From the NCBI GenBank assembly GCA_020847735.1, contig JADLBL010000020.1, positions 1 through 64,000 on the forward strand: 64,000 nucleotides of DNA. The letters run 5' to 3'. This stretch comes from Candidatus Eisenbacteria bacterium (GTDB taxonomy: Bacteria > Eisenbacteria > RBG-16-71-46). Of this stretch, positions 7,823-17,174 are shown piece by piece. Under the pieces are notes generated by a model, which made no database searches, was not told the origin of the DNA, and worked only from the letters and a program-made list of their open reading frames with translations. Numbering within the stretch: position 1 is the first letter of the stretch; the number at the start of each line of letters is the position of its first letter. Both the position numbers and the translations under genes were made by a program.

Positions 7823-8305
7823 TTACCAGGCGAGTTGGAAGCGGGACGCGAGAGTCTCCTTGCTAATGAAGATCTTGTGCGTGTACCACCACCAGCCGTC
7901 CGCGAACAGCATGTAGGTCTGGCAGTTGCTCGAGATGTTCCCGCCGCCACGGCTCGGCCAGATCATCCACTTGTTGAGCCAGTCGTACTGCTGGCCGTTG
8001 TAGAAACGAGCCGTCGGGTACGGGCGGCTCATGCTGCACGAGCTCCAGAACCACATGACGACGTGCTCTTGGCTCGGGTTCTTCGGATCGCGCCAGTGCT
8101 CGTCCACGTAGTAGGGCCGAACGACGTAGCTGTACGTGGCGGCAGGCGACGCGGGCGGCCTGCTCACTCCCTGAGCGGAATCGCTCACCTGCGCGACATC
8201 AGCCTTGGGAGCAGTCGGTGAATCACTGCAGCCAGCCAATGGGATGGCCAGACCGACGAGCGCGACCACCAAGACGATGACCGCACGAAACGGAAGCGTG
8301 CGCAT
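7823..8305 (-). CDS. Hypothetical lipoprotein
   Basis: A 160-residue protein with a basic N-terminus, a hydrophobic segment and lipobox LAGC (C26), so likely lipid-anchored after signal peptidase II cleavage. After the Cys comes a Ser/Pro/Thr/Ala linker, then an aromatic-rich domain (many Trp and Tyr) with three Cys that could form disulphides. Start ATG at 8305 has GAGGAGG about 7 nt upstream; a longer frame to 8383 has no signal sequence at its start. The domain is not recognised. The CSDSPTAP style of lipoprotein start is common in FCB-related phyla, which hints that this block is at home in such a genome. Confidence 0.7.
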   Translation of the reverse strand: MRTLPFRAVIVLVVALVGLAIPLAGCSDSPTAPKADVAQVSDSAQGVSRPPASPAATYSYVVRPYYVDEHWRDPKNPSQEHVVMWFWSSCSMSRPYPTARFYNGQQYDWLNKWMIWPSRGGGNISSNCQTYMLFADGWWWYTHKIFISKETLASRFQLAW

Positions 8306-8799
8306 CGCGCACCTCCTCGGTGGTCGAGTCGTGCTGCCCTCGTCCATCCCCAGCGGTCGCCGTGGTGTTCGTGGCAACCGCACGACCCGGAGCCACCTTT
8401 GCTTGGGCTAGGAACCCAAGTGCAGGATCGGTGATCCGGGTGACCGCGTCAAGAAAAAGCAGCGGCCGGATGCACATGCCCGACGGGCACGGCACCCGAC
8501 CGCCGCAGGAGACGACCTTTCTCTCAACCTAGGGTTCCTAGCGCCAAGGAGGAGGTTCTGGTCGCCTATACCACCAAGAAAAAGGGAACGGTCGCCGCCA
8601 TCAGGCAGCAACCGTGGGAGCGGTCGCTAGTGAGCGCTCTTGGCCCCGACGAAACGGAGCACGGTGGACGTACGTCGCATACACCTTCCGACGATCGTTC
8701 CGATGCGGCCTCAAAGGAGCAAGCACTCCATGAACGGGGCGGAGACTACTCCGCCATGCGATCCATGCAAGAGGATTCTGCAACAGGGCTAAGGTGTTG
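8306..8799. other. Non-coding gap with inverted repeat
   Basis: No supported gene in 494 bp. It contains an 11-bp perfect inverted repeat at 8407-8417 and 8532-8542 (listed separately). A 70-codon frame at 8601-8813 on the minus strand has weak start signals and an Arg-rich end and was not accepted. Confidence 0.4.
8407..8542. repeat. 11-bp perfect inverted repeat, 136-bp span
   Basis: GCTAGGAACCC at 8407-8417 is the exact reverse complement of GGGTTCCTAGC at 8532-8542. The left arm also lies within a smaller stem, CTTGGG (8402-8407) with CCCAAG (8415-8420). The 114 bp between carry no gene. It could be the ends of a tiny mobile element, a recombination site or paired operator half-sites; no target duplication was recognised. 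Confidence 0.45.
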
Positions 8800-9243
8800 T
8801 CAATGGCCCTCATGGTCTTCGCCCAGCGCCCGATCGAGTTTTCGGCGTGTTCGACGACTAGGCGGGTGGTTCCGCAGCTCGACGTTCCTCACGGTCCGAA
8901 TGTCGACCCCGGCCCGCTGTGCCAACTCTCCCTGCGTAAGCCCGAGCCGGAGCCGGGCCGCCCGAACTTGCCCGGGCGGGCCGTCCAGTTCGGGCACGAG
9001 GCCGCGCCCGAGGACGGCTTCGATCGACGGCCAACGTCGCGCGAGCGGGAGGGACTCGTCTCGCTCCCAGGCGGCGACGGTCACCTCCCAGACGTCTAGC
9101 CGCTGGGCGAGGGTGTGTTGCGTCAGCCCGAGATCCATCCGGCGCTGGCGGATTCGCTGCCCGAGCGTTTCCGGCTTGTGCGGATAACCCCTTGGGAACA
9201 CGCGTGGTTTGCAGCCGGACAATGTGCGTTGAGTAAATGGCAA
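8800..9243 (-). CDS. Double XRE-family helix-turn-helix protein
   Basis: Up to 147 residues with two XRE (HTH_3) units: about 27-70 (LGQRIRQRRMDLGLTQ...WERDE) and about 90-137 (RAARLRLGLTQGELAQRAGV...). Such tandem-HTH proteins bind DNA and are often carried by islands and phages. The family usually begins a few residues before YPHKPETLG. TTG at 9243 is the first possible start and GTG at 9201 the next, and neither has a ribosome site. The frame begins right at the point where comM homology stops (about 9250), so its own promoter and start may have been lost. Confidence 0.65.
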   Translation of the reverse strand: MPFTQRTLSGCKPRVFPRGYPHKPETLGQRIRQRRMDLGLTQHTLAQRLDVWEVTVAAWERDESLPLARRWPSIEAVLGRGLVPELDGPPGQVRAARLRLGLTQGELAQRAGVDIRTVRNVELRNHPPSRRTRRKLDRALGEDHEGH

Positions 9244-9250
9244 CGCTGGC

Positions 9251-10294
9251 CCACGGGTTCATCGCCGCCACCAGCAGCGGCCGCGCCGGGAAGTGCGCGT
9301 GGCCGCTCGCGCGCGTGAGGTGCACGGCGCCGGTCTCGAGCGGCTCGCGCAGGGCGTCGAGCAGCGTGCGCGGGTACTCCGCGAACTCGTCGAGGAAGAG
9401 CACTCCCTGGTGCGCGAGCGACAGCTCGCCCGGACGCGGCGGCGATCCGCCGCCGATCAGACCGGCGCGGGTGGTCGAATGATGAGGGGCGCGAAACGGG
9501 CGCTCGCACATCATGCCGTTGCCGGGCAGGCGCAGCCCTGCGGCCGAGTGGAGCCGCGTCACGACCAACGCTTCCTCGGGTTCGAGGGGCGGGAGCAATC
9601 CGGGCAGCCGCACCGCGAGCATGGACTTGCCCGCGCCCGGCGGGCCAATGAGCAGCAAGTGATGTCCGCCTGCGGCGGCAATCTCGAGCGCGCGCCGCGC
9701 CATCGCCTGCCCGCGCACATCGGCCAGGTCCGCCCGGCCGTCGGCGCGCGCGTCGGGCGACGCCGGCGCGGCTCGCGGCAGCGATTCTCCGCGCAGCCAT
9801 TCGAAGGCTTCGAGCAGCGTCGCGGCGGCGAGGACTTCGAGCCCCTCGACGAGCGCGGCCTCGGGGGCGGCTTCGGCGGCGCAGACCAGCGTGCGCGCGC
9901 CGGCACGCCAGGCGGCTTCGGCAAGCGAAAGGGTTCCGCGCGTGCCTCGCAGACGACCGTCCAGGGCAAGCTCGCCGAGCGCGGCCGCGCGCTCGAGCCG
10001 CTCGGACGGCGCCTGTCCGGTCGCGACCAGCATCCCGAGCGCGAGCGCGAGGTCGGCCGACGCGCCCTCCTTGCGGCGGCCGGCGGGGGCGAGGTTCACG
10101 GTGACGCGGCGCTCGGGCGGCGCGAGTCCGGTGTTGCGCAGCGCCGGCCACACCCGCTCGCGCGCCTCGCGCGCGGACGAATCGGGCAGGCCGACCATCA
10201 CGAACCCGGGCAGCCCCGGGCCCATGTCCACCTCGCAATCGGCCGCGAAGGCTTCGAGTCCCCACAGCAGCGCGGTGCGCACGCGGGCGAGCAT
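9251..10294 (-). pseudogene. comM: Truncated comM (Mg-chelatase-like YifB family)
   Basis: ComM is a AAA+ hexameric helicase that helps branch migration during natural transformation. The first 348 codons are intact: the N-terminal fold (WGLEAFAADCEVDMGPGLPG), Walker A GPPGAGKS and Walker B LFLDEF are all seen, up to LLVAAMNP. The family then continues with a Cys-rich PCPCG segment and about 150 more residues; here the sequence changes after the first two bases of the expected Cys codon (9251) and reads into unrelated DNA until 8858. ATG at 10294 has GAGGA just before it. The C-terminal third is not in the window. Loss by insertion of the 1-9250 block is likely; an assembly join is possible. 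Confidence 0.85.
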
Positions 10295-10489
10295 GGTCCT
10301 CGCGCGGGGGCGGGTCGTGCCCGCGGGTTGCAAGAGCCGTGCGCGGCCGGCCGAGTTCGCGAGCTGCGGCCGCGTGCATGCGCGGCAGCCGGCTTCGAGG
10401 TCGCAGAGGGGTCTGCGCGGGCCGTTCGCGACGTGTCCGGCGTGCACGATCCGGCCACGCCGTGCGGGGCGGCGCCGCCGAGACGGGCT

Positions 10490-13171
10490 CTACCGCGTTC
10501 GCTGCGCCGCGCGCCAGTTCACGACGACCGTCATCGGCGTACTGGCTTCGCCCGCGGTGACGAGGAACAGGAAGCGCTTGCCGTCGGGCGCGACGTCGTA
10601 GACGTTCCGGCGCGCGCTGCTCTCGACCACGACACGGAAGAGCGGCTGCGGCGTGCCGGGTGAGAACGTCGTGCCGACGGTGACGGGCACCGCCATCAAC
10701 CGCCGGTCGGGCGAGAGGTAGAAGATCTCGCGGCCGTCGTGGCTCCAGAAGGGATCGGTGCCGCCGCGCGTCGAGATCTGCCACTTGCCCGCGGAGCCGT
10801 GGAACGGGACGACGTACACCTCGGCGCGGCCGGATTCGTCGGACTCGTAGACGATCCAGCGCGCATCGGGCGAGAAGCGCGCCCGGCCCTCGCCGAAGGG
10901 CGTTCCCAGGACGCGCTGGGGCGGCGCGGCGCCCGAAGCCGGCACGGCGAATACGTCCATGCCGCTGCCCGCCGTGATGCCCTGGAAGAGGATCCACTGG
11001 CCGTCGCGGGACCAGTCGAGCACGGCGCTCCCCCCGAAATGGCGGGCGACGATCCTCGTCTCTCCGAGGCCGGTGGCGGACTTCACGGCCACGGCGTCGG
11101 AGTCGCCGGCCTGCACGGTCCACGCGATGCTGGAGCCGTCCGGCGACCAGACGGGATTGCCATCCGGAGCGGGGTCGAACGTGAAGCGCGTGCTGGTGCC
11201 CCGCACGAGATCCATCACGCGCAGATCCATGTTGGTGCTGCCGACTTCGCGCAGCCGGATGGCCACGCGGTCGGCGCCCGGCGACAGCGCCGGTGCGCGG
11301 AAGTCGGCGGCCGGCGCGAGCTCGGCGAGCTCGCGCCCCGTCCGGTCGAGCCACACCAGGCGATTCTTGGTCTCGCCGGTCGAGCGGTAGACGAGCACGC
11401 CGTTGCGGGAGACCGTGAAGTTGGCGAGGGCATTGCCCGCGACGGGCAGATCCTCGGCGACCGGGAAGGGCTCGCCCTGAAGCTTCATGGCCCGGGCGTC
11501 GAAGCGCTGAGCGAGCAGCGTGCGGTCGCGCGCGAACAGCAGGTACCCGTCGGGGGAGTACTCGACGCGCGAGCCGGCGATCTCGAGCCGGCGGGTCGCG
11601 GTGTCGCCGAGCGCGCCGAACATGATCTCCGACGTCCCGGTGCCGCCGCTGATGCGGCTGAAGAAGAAGTGCCGGCCATCGGGCAGGAACGCGGGCCAGC
11701 CGACCTGGGCGACGCTGTCGCCGCGGATCGCCACCGTCGGCACGCCGCCCGCGGCGCTGACGCGCCAGATGGGGTCGGATCCGCCGCCGTCGAACAGGAT
11801 GACGTCGTTCCTGCTCCACGAGCCGTCGGAGCCGGACGGCGCGTCGCACACCACCGTCGCGGGACCGCCCGCGAAGGGGATCTTCTTGAGCTTGCCGCCG
11901 GCGATGAACCCGAGCATGCGGCTGTCGGGCGACCAGAACGGCGCCGCGGCGCCCTCGGTGCCGGGCACGACGTTCGCGGCGAGCGCGTCGAGCGGTCGCA
12001 CCCAGATCATCTTCCGCCCGGCGGAGTCCTCGGCCGCGAAGGCGATCACCCGTCCGTCGGGAGAGAGCCGCGGCATGCTCATGGTGCTGACCGAGGGTGG
12101 CACCGGAACGGTGAAGCGGATGACTCCGGCGTCCGCGCCGCCGCCGCCCGTGCCCGCGCGCAGGGCGAAGTATCCGGCCGCGAGCGCCGCGAGCACCGCG
12201 GCGCCCCAGGCGAACGGTTCGCGCCGCAGGCGGCGGCGCGGCGCGAGCGGCGCGGCCACTCCCGACTGCGAACCGGACTGCGCGATCCAGGTGAGTTGCA
12301 GCTTCACGTCGTGGGCGGTCTGGATGCGCTCCTCGGGGTCCTTGGCGAGCAGCCCGCGCACGAGCGCCTCGAGAGCGGGCGGCGCCAGCGGCACGAGCGT
12401 GCTCATCGCCGGCGGCTCGGTGCCCATGATCGCGCCGATCAGGCTGGCCTGGGTGCGGCCCTCGAACGCGCGGCGGCCGGTGACCATTTCGTAGAGCACG
12501 CAGCCCAGCGCCCACAGGTCGCTGCGCACGTCGGACTCGCGGCCCTCGAGTTGCTCGGGCGCCATGTAAAGGAAGGTGCCGACGATCGCGCCCTCGGCGG
12601 TGAGCGGCGAGGCCACGGTGGGCGATTGCGTCAGGTGCGGGATGCCGCTGCCGCTGCCCGTGCCGGGTCCCGCGACGCCGGCGGCGCGCGCCAGCCCGAA
12701 ATCCATAAGCTTGGCGCCCGAGCGCGTGAGCATGACGTTGCCCGGCTTGAAGTCGCGGTGGACGATGCCGGCGCGGTGCGCGCGGTCGAGCGCGTCGGCG
12801 ATCTGGATGCCCAGCTTGAGCGCCTCGGGGACCGGCACCGGGCCCCTCGCCAGGCGTTGCGCGAGGGTTTCGCCGTCCACCAGCTCCATGACGATGTACT
12901 CGATGTCGCCCGACCCGCCCTCGCCGGGCGCCCGGCCGACGTCGTGGAGGGTGCAGATGTGCGGGTGGTTGAGGCTCGAGATGGTCCGCGCCTCGCGCTC
13001 GAAGCGCGCGTGCACCTCGGCGTTCTCGCGCAGGTGCTGCGGCAGGACCTTGATGGCGACGTCGCGTCCCAGGCGCGTGTCGCGCGCACGATAGACTTCG
13101 CCCATGCCGCCGGCCCCGAGCGGCGAAAGGATTTCGTAGGGCCCGAGTCTGGTGCCGGTGGTCAGGTGCAT
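10490..13171 (-). CDS. Ser/Thr protein kinase with beta-propeller C-terminus
   Basis: An 893-residue receptor-like kinase. Kinase domain 10-275: glycine loop GAGGMGEVY (19-27), K41, HRD (138-140), DFG (157-159). A membrane segment follows near 320, then about 550 residues of TolB/WD40-like repeats with recurring SPDGR- and W-rich strands, which would form a periplasmic propeller. This architecture is typical of Acidobacteria, Gemmatimonadota and relatives, and is thought to sense an extracellular ligand. ATG at 13171 has no ribosome site but TACTGT ends 8 nt before it, so the mRNA is probably leaderless. It stands 195 bp before comM on the same strand. Confidence 0.92.
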   Translation of the reverse strand: MHLTTGTRLGPYEILSPLGAGGMGEVYRARDTRLGRDVAIKVLPQHLRENAEVHARFEREARTISSLNHPHICTLHDVGRAPGEGGSGDIEYIVMELVDGETLAQRLARGPVPVPEALKLGIQIADALDRAHRAGIVHRDFKPGNVMLTRSGAKLMDFGLARAAGVAGPGTGSGSGIPHLTQSPTVASPLTAEGAIVGTFLYMAPEQLEGRESDVRSDLWALGCVLYEMVTGRRAFEGRTQASLIGAIMGTEPPAMSTLVPLAPPALEALVRGLLAKDPEERIQTAHDVKLQLTWIAQSGSQSGVAAPLAPRRRLRREPFAWGAAVLAALAAGYFALRAGTGGGGADAGVIRFTVPVPPSVSTMSMPRLSPDGRVIAFAAEDSAGRKMIWVRPLDALAANVVPGTEGAAAPFWSPDSRMLGFIAGGKLKKIPFAGGPATVVCDAPSGSDGSWSRNDVILFDGGGSDPIWRVSAAGGVPTVAIRGDSVAQVGWPAFLPDGRHFFFSRISGGTGTSEIMFGALGDTATRRLEIAGSRVEYSPDGYLLFARDRTLLAQRFDARAMKLQGEPFPVAEDLPVAGNALANFTVSRNGVLVYRSTGETKNRLVWLDRTGRELAELAPAADFRAPALSPGADRVAIRLREVGSTNMDLRVMDLVRGTSTRFTFDPAPDGNPVWSPDGSSIAWTVQAGDSDAVAVKSATGLGETRIVARHFGGSAVLDWSRDGQWILFQGITAGSGMDVFAVPASGAAPPQRVLGTPFGEGRARFSPDARWIVYESDESGRAEVYVVPFHGSAGKWQISTRGGTDPFWSHDGREIFYLSPDRRLMAVPVTVGTTFSPGTPQPLFRVVVESSARRNVYDVAPDGKRFLFLVTAGEASTPMTVVVNWRAAQRTR

Positions 13172-13179
13172 GGGGCGGC

Positions 13180-13185
13180 ACAGTA
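13180..13185 (-). promoter_or_regulatory. -10-like TACTGT, leaderless start of kinase gene
   Basis: TACTGT lies 8 nt before the ATG at 13171, matching the TANNNT pattern seen before several other first genes in this window. Confidence 0.4.
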
Positions 13186-13272
13186 CGACACGCCCGCGCC
13201 CCGGCGATACGGAGAAATCGCCCGTCGCGTGCGGCGCGGCGAGCGCAGCGACCGGCCCAGGGCGCGCGGCGA

Positions 13273-14166
13273 CTACTTCTGCTTCGTCCGGGGCAGAGGC
13301 TGCACCAGTTCGGCCGCGAGCTCCCACGGCTTCGACTGCCCGCGGTGCCACACGTGCACGTAGAAGCCCGAGTCGGGCGCCGCCGGATCGCCGGTGACGT
13401 ACGATCCGTACGTGTAGCCGAGGTCGCCGCTCCTCGAGGTGAACTGCGCGAACGACATGAGCGTCGCGCTGCTCTCGCGAACGCGCAGGCTGTCGCAGGC
13501 GGGCTCGATGCCGACGACGCGCGGCATGCCCTCGCGCATCACGATCACGAGATCGGCGCCCAGTTTCGCGAGCGCGGCGGCGGCGCCGCCCTGCTTCGCG
13601 ATTTCGCCGAAGTCCGCGTCGGCCTTCCACAGCGAGCGGCGCCGGTCGAGCGGTCCGCGGCCCGAACGCGGCGCGGTCGCGGGCGGCAAGAAGACCGGCT
13701 CGTGCGCGGGGGCGGCGTGCCGGGAATGCGAGACCCCGATGTCGAGCGCGGCGAGGAAACGGCCGTCGGCCTGGCGCCGCCAGACGGTGAGGTACTCGCC
13801 CCACGCGGCTTCCTCACGACCCCGGTCGGGCCGCCAGGCCCACGGCCCCGTCGTCCAGCCGAGGTCGCCTCCGCCGCTGATCGCCGCGTAGGCCGGCCGC
13901 CAGGACAGCACCGCCCGGTCGGGCTTCGCCGCGTTCCAGGACTTGCGGCCGTTGACGGGTCCTGGCCGGAAGACGACGCCCGTCGGCGCGAGCCATGTGA
14001 GGAATGCCGCCCGGGTGCTCTTTTCCGCCGCGTCATGGGCGAAGGCGCGCTCGCACTCGACCAGCGTTGCGGCCGTCGGCGGGCCCGCGGGTGCCGGAGC
14101 GGTGGCCGGGGTCGCGCCGGCGAGCAGCGCGAACCAGGGGAGCGTGATGAACAGGATCGGCTTCAT
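13273..14166 (-). CDS. Exported NTF2/DUF4440-like protein
   Basis: About 297 residues with an N-terminal signal peptide (hydrophobic stretch, then Ala/Pro-rich cleavage zone). The mature part starts with a helix-rich segment (ECERAFAHDAAEKSTRAAF) followed by strands, like the SnoaL/DUF4440 group of the NTF2 fold, and a second, similar-looking half ends with YVHVWHRG. No catalytic residues can be assigned. ATG at 14166 and an ATG 15 nt upstream (14181) are both possible. TGCTATGAC at about 14238-14246 on the minus strand may be its promoter. It lies 101 bp upstream of the propeller kinase on the same strand. Confidence 0.65.
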   Translation of the reverse strand: MKPILFITLPWFALLAGATPATAPAPAGPPTAATLVECERAFAHDAAEKSTRAAFLTWLAPTGVVFRPGPVNGRKSWNAAKPDRAVLSWRPAYAAISGGGDLGWTTGPWAWRPDRGREEAAWGEYLTVWRRQADGRFLAALDIGVSHSRHAAPAHEPVFLPPATAPRSGRGPLDRRRSLWKADADFGEIAKQGGAAAALAKLGADLVIVMREGMPRVVGIEPACDSLRVRESSATLMSFAQFTSRSGDLGYTYGSYVTGDPAAPDSGFYVHVWHRGQSKPWELAAELVQPLPRTKQK

Positions 14167-14434
14167 GGCGGGTGTTCCCATGGACCTTCGGTATCGAACC
14201 GGTCCGAACCGGGCCGGCCCGCGAAACCCTCGCGCCGAGTCATAGCACCCGGTGCGCGCCGGCGCGAACCGGACGCGGTGACGGTCCCGGGCCCGGCGCG
14301 CGCCTTCGCCGGCCGGTGCCCTTGCAGGATGCAACGAGGGTGCGGAATGCGAAGGTCCTTCCTCAAGTCACGCGCCGGCAAATCCGAAAACTCACTCGGC
14401 CCTCGCACCTCCTACCCATTCGGAGAGCAGCCCG

Positions 14435-16393
14435 TTGCACAGGCCCATCGCGCGATACCTGAGGCGTTACCGGGACCGGCTCGTGGATGCGATGCAGCGT
14501 CCGCTCGCCGGGACGCTCGGTCCCTCGCGCGCCCGCGACGAGGCTCAGGCGCTCGTCTCGGAACTGCGCGAGGCGTTCCTCGGTCCCGACCCGCGGGCGT
14601 TCATGAAGCCGCTCGGCGTTCGCATCGCCGGCTGGTGCGACGCCGGCGTGGACGAACGCGCCATCGGCGAGGCGCTGCTCGCGATCGTCCGTTCGCCGGC
14701 GCTGCCCGATCCGCCCGTGCAGGAGGTGCTGGCCCGCGAGAAGCGGCAGAGCGAGAAGTTCGCCGCGCTGCTCGCCGTGAGCCATGCGGTCGTCAACACG
14801 CTCGACCTCAACGTCATCCTGACCACCATCGCCAAGAAGGTTCGCGAGGTGATCCAGACGGACGAGTGCACCGTGTTCCTGTTCGACGAGAAGGAGCAGG
14901 TGCTCTACCCGGTCGTGTGCGACGCCAAGGCCTGGATGGAGGAAATGATGGCCATTCGCCTCAAGCTCGGCGAAGGCATCACCGGCATGGTCGCGCTCAC
15001 CGGGCGCGGCGAGATCGTGGACGATGCCGAGACCGATCCGCGCTCGGTGTCCGTGCCCGGCACGCCGCCCGAGCCCGCCGCGCTGCTGTGCGTTCCGCTC
15101 GTCAGCCAGGACAAGGTGGTCGGCGTCATCACGCTCTCGCGCCTCGGCACGCGCACGTTCCAGCAGGAGGACCTCGAGCTGGCCACGCTGTTCGCCGGGC
15201 AGTGCAGCGCCGCGATCGCGAACGCCCGCATGTACGAGAGCATGAAGGCGGCCTACGACGAGCTGCGGGACACGCAGGCCCAGCTCGTGCAGGCGGCGAA
15301 GCTCAACGCGCTGGGCGAGATGGCCGGCGGGGTGGCGCACGACTTCAACAACATCCTCGCGGCGATCCTCGGGCGCACCCAGCTGCTGTTGCAGACGGTG
15401 CCCGAGCACGAACTGCGCCGGCAGTTGCTGGTGATCGAGCAGGCGGCGCTCGACGGCGCGCAGACGGTGCGCCGCGTGCAGGAGTTCACGCGCGTGCGCC
15501 AGGACGAACACTTCCAGACGGTGGACATCAACCAGGTGCTGCTCGGCGTCACCGAGCTGACGCGTCCGGTGTGGGAGTCGGGCGCGAAGCGCAAGGGCGT
15601 CTCGATCGACCTGCACCTCGAGCTGGGTGCGACCAGCAGCACGGTCGGCAACGCCTCCGAACTGCGCGAGGTGTTCACCAACCTGGTGCTCAACGCCGTG
15701 GACGCGATGCCCAACGGCGGCGAGCTGTGGATCACCTCGAGCAACGGCCAGGGTGTGGTGAACGTGCAGCTCCGCGACACCGGCATCGGCATGGACTCGA
15801 CGATCCTCGGCAAGATCTTCGATCCGTTCTTCACGACCAAGGCCGTCAAGGGCACCGGGCTGGGTCTTTCGGTCGCCTACGGCATCGTTACGCGCCATCG
15901 CGGCACGATCACGGTGGACAGCGAGCCGGCGGTCGGCACGCTGTTCACGCTGACGTTCCCGGTCGGGACCGCCCCCGACGAGTCCCTGCCCGCGGCCGAC
16001 GACGCGCCGCTGCCGAAGCGGCGGGTGCTGGTCGTGGACGACGAGGAGATCGTGCTCGAGGTGCTCGCCGACCTGCTGACCGCGATCGGCATGGACGTCG
16101 AGCGCGCGCTCGGCGGCGCCGCCGGCGTCGAGGCCGTCCGCGGCGGTCAGTACGACGTGGTGTTCACCGACCTCGGCATGCCCGAGGTGAACGGCTGGGA
16201 CCTCGCGACCGCGGCCAAGGAGCGCAGCTCCGCGACCGCGGTCGTGCTCGTCACCGGCTGGGGTTTCCAGCTGGGCGAGGACATGGCGGTTTCGGGCGGC
16301 GTGGACCTCATCATGGCCAAGCCGTTCTCGTGGGACGACGTGCGGCAGGCGCTGCGCCAGGTCGCCGTGCTCATGGAGCGCAAGGCGGCCTGA
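14435..16393 (+). CDS. Hybrid sensor histidine kinase with GAF and receiver domains
   Basis: A 652-residue cytoplasmic signalling protein. Order: N-terminal helical region (1-100), GAF sensor (about 115-265), dimerisation and phosphoacceptor helix with H302 (GGVAHDFNN), ATPase domain with N box (NLVLNAVDAM), G1 DTGIGM, F box DPFFTTK and G2 GTGLGL, then a receiver domain (530-650) with D535/D536, phosphoacceptor D579 and the terminal Lys in MAKPF. No membrane segment, so the signal is probably intracellular. Start is a TTG at 14435, backed by GGAGAG 8 nt upstream; no better ATG exists before the N-terminal helices. No partner regulator gene is adjacent. Confidence 0.92.
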   Translation: MHRPIARYLRRYRDRLVDAMQRPLAGTLGPSRARDEAQALVSELREAFLGPDPRAFMKPLGVRIAGWCDAGVDERAIGEALLAIVRSPALPDPPVQEVLAREKRQSEKFAALLAVSHAVVNTLDLNVILTTIAKKVREVIQTDECTVFLFDEKEQVLYPVVCDAKAWMEEMMAIRLKLGEGITGMVALTGRGEIVDDAETDPRSVSVPGTPPEPAALLCVPLVSQDKVVGVITLSRLGTRTFQQEDLELATLFAGQCSAAIANARMYESMKAAYDELRDTQAQLVQAAKLNALGEMAGGVAHDFNNILAAILGRTQLLLQTVPEHELRRQLLVIEQAALDGAQTVRRVQEFTRVRQDEHFQTVDINQVLLGVTELTRPVWESGAKRKGVSIDLHLELGATSSTVGNASELREVFTNLVLNAVDAMPNGGELWITSSNGQGVVNVQLRDTGIGMDSTILGKIFDPFFTTKAVKGTGLGLSVAYGIVTRHRGTITVDSEPAVGTLFTLTFPVGTAPDESLPAADDAPLPKRRVLVVDDEEIVLEVLADLLTAIGMDVERALGGAAGVEAVRGGQYDVVFTDLGMPEVNGWDLATAAKERSSATAVVLVTGWGFQLGEDMAVSGGVDLIMAKPFSWDDVRQALRQVAVLMERKAA

Positions 16394-16412
16394 GCGCAGT
16401 CGCCGGCCGCGG

Positions 16413-17024
16413 TCAGCGCGTCGAGGCCGCCGGAAGCGAGCTGCCCTCTGCGGGCAGCCCGAGCGCGGTCGAGGCGACGTTCACCCACGCCTCGCGGGGC
16501 AGCTCGAAGCGGTCGAGGCCGCGCACGCGGCCCGCGCGGTCCACGAGGAACCAGGCCGGCGAATCCTGCCGCGTGTACGGATCGAGCACGTTGTACTGCG
16601 CCCCGATCGCGCGCTGGCGATCGGGCACGACCGGAAACGTGAGCGACAGGCGCCGGACGACCTCTCGGCACGCGCCGACCCGCCAGTCGAGCACCGCGAC
16701 GGGAACCACGCCCAGCCGGGTCAGGCGTTCGGACTCGCGCTGCAGCCGCCGCAGGTCCGCCTCGTCGGCGCCGAAGACCAGCAGCACGTCGCCCTGGGCG
16801 CGAAGGTCACGCAGGCGCGCGGTGCCGCCGGCGAGCGTTTCGTAGGCGAAGTCCGGCGCGCCCGAGCCGGTCACGACGGTGGCGTATTCGGTGCCGGTGC
16901 CGAGCGGAACCGGCGCCGGCGACCGGGGACGATCGAGCGGCCCGCCGGCCGCGCCGGCCGCGAGGGCAAATCCCGGAAACCCGAGCAGGGCGGCGAGGGC
17001 CACCGGGAACAGGATGCGATTCAA
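16413..17024 (-). CDS. Exported thioredoxin-fold protein lacking CxxC
   Basis: A 203-residue protein with a signal peptide (1-23) and an AhpC/TSA-like fold (GSGAPDFAYETLAGGTARLRDLR, then strands to RVRGLD). The usual active-site Cys after the first core strand is missing: the strand LLVFGADEADLRRL has none, and the only Cys is C119. It therefore cannot work as a normal thioredoxin or peroxiredoxin. TTG at 17024 has GGAGG 7 nt upstream and puts the signal peptide at the N-terminus. A related but distinct protein follows at 17175-17747. It converges with the histidine kinase (19 bp gap). Confidence 0.75.
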   Translation of the reverse strand: MNRILFPVALAALLGFPGFALAAGAAGGPLDRPRSPAPVPLGTGTEYATVVTGSGAPDFAYETLAGGTARLRDLRAQGDVLLVFGADEADLRRLQRESERLTRLGVVPVAVLDWRVGACREVVRRLSLTFPVVPDRQRAIGAQYNVLDPYTRQDSPAWFLVDRAGRVRGLDRFELPREAWVNVASTALGLPAEGSSLPAASTR

Positions 17025-17174
17025 TTTCTGACCTCCGGAAGAGCGACACGAGTGCGGTGCGGACACGAGGATGCACCGGTCGTATCGGCCCCTCCGGGTG
17101 CCCGGTTGAATCACTGCGAAACGCGATTTCGCAAAGCCGCGCGCGCCAGCGCTTCAGCGATTCGGATTGCGAAG

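Noticed and set aside
8601-8813. 70-aa minus-strand frame beside the HTH gene
   Set aside because: Weak start, no ribosome site, Arg-rich end and no recognised domain; could be debris of a mobile gene but not supported.
9123-13181. Very long open frames (1352 and 874 codons) overlapping comM and the propeller kinase
   Set aside because: They are antisense or shifted readings of GC-rich genes, full of Arg/Ala/Pro without domain motifs.
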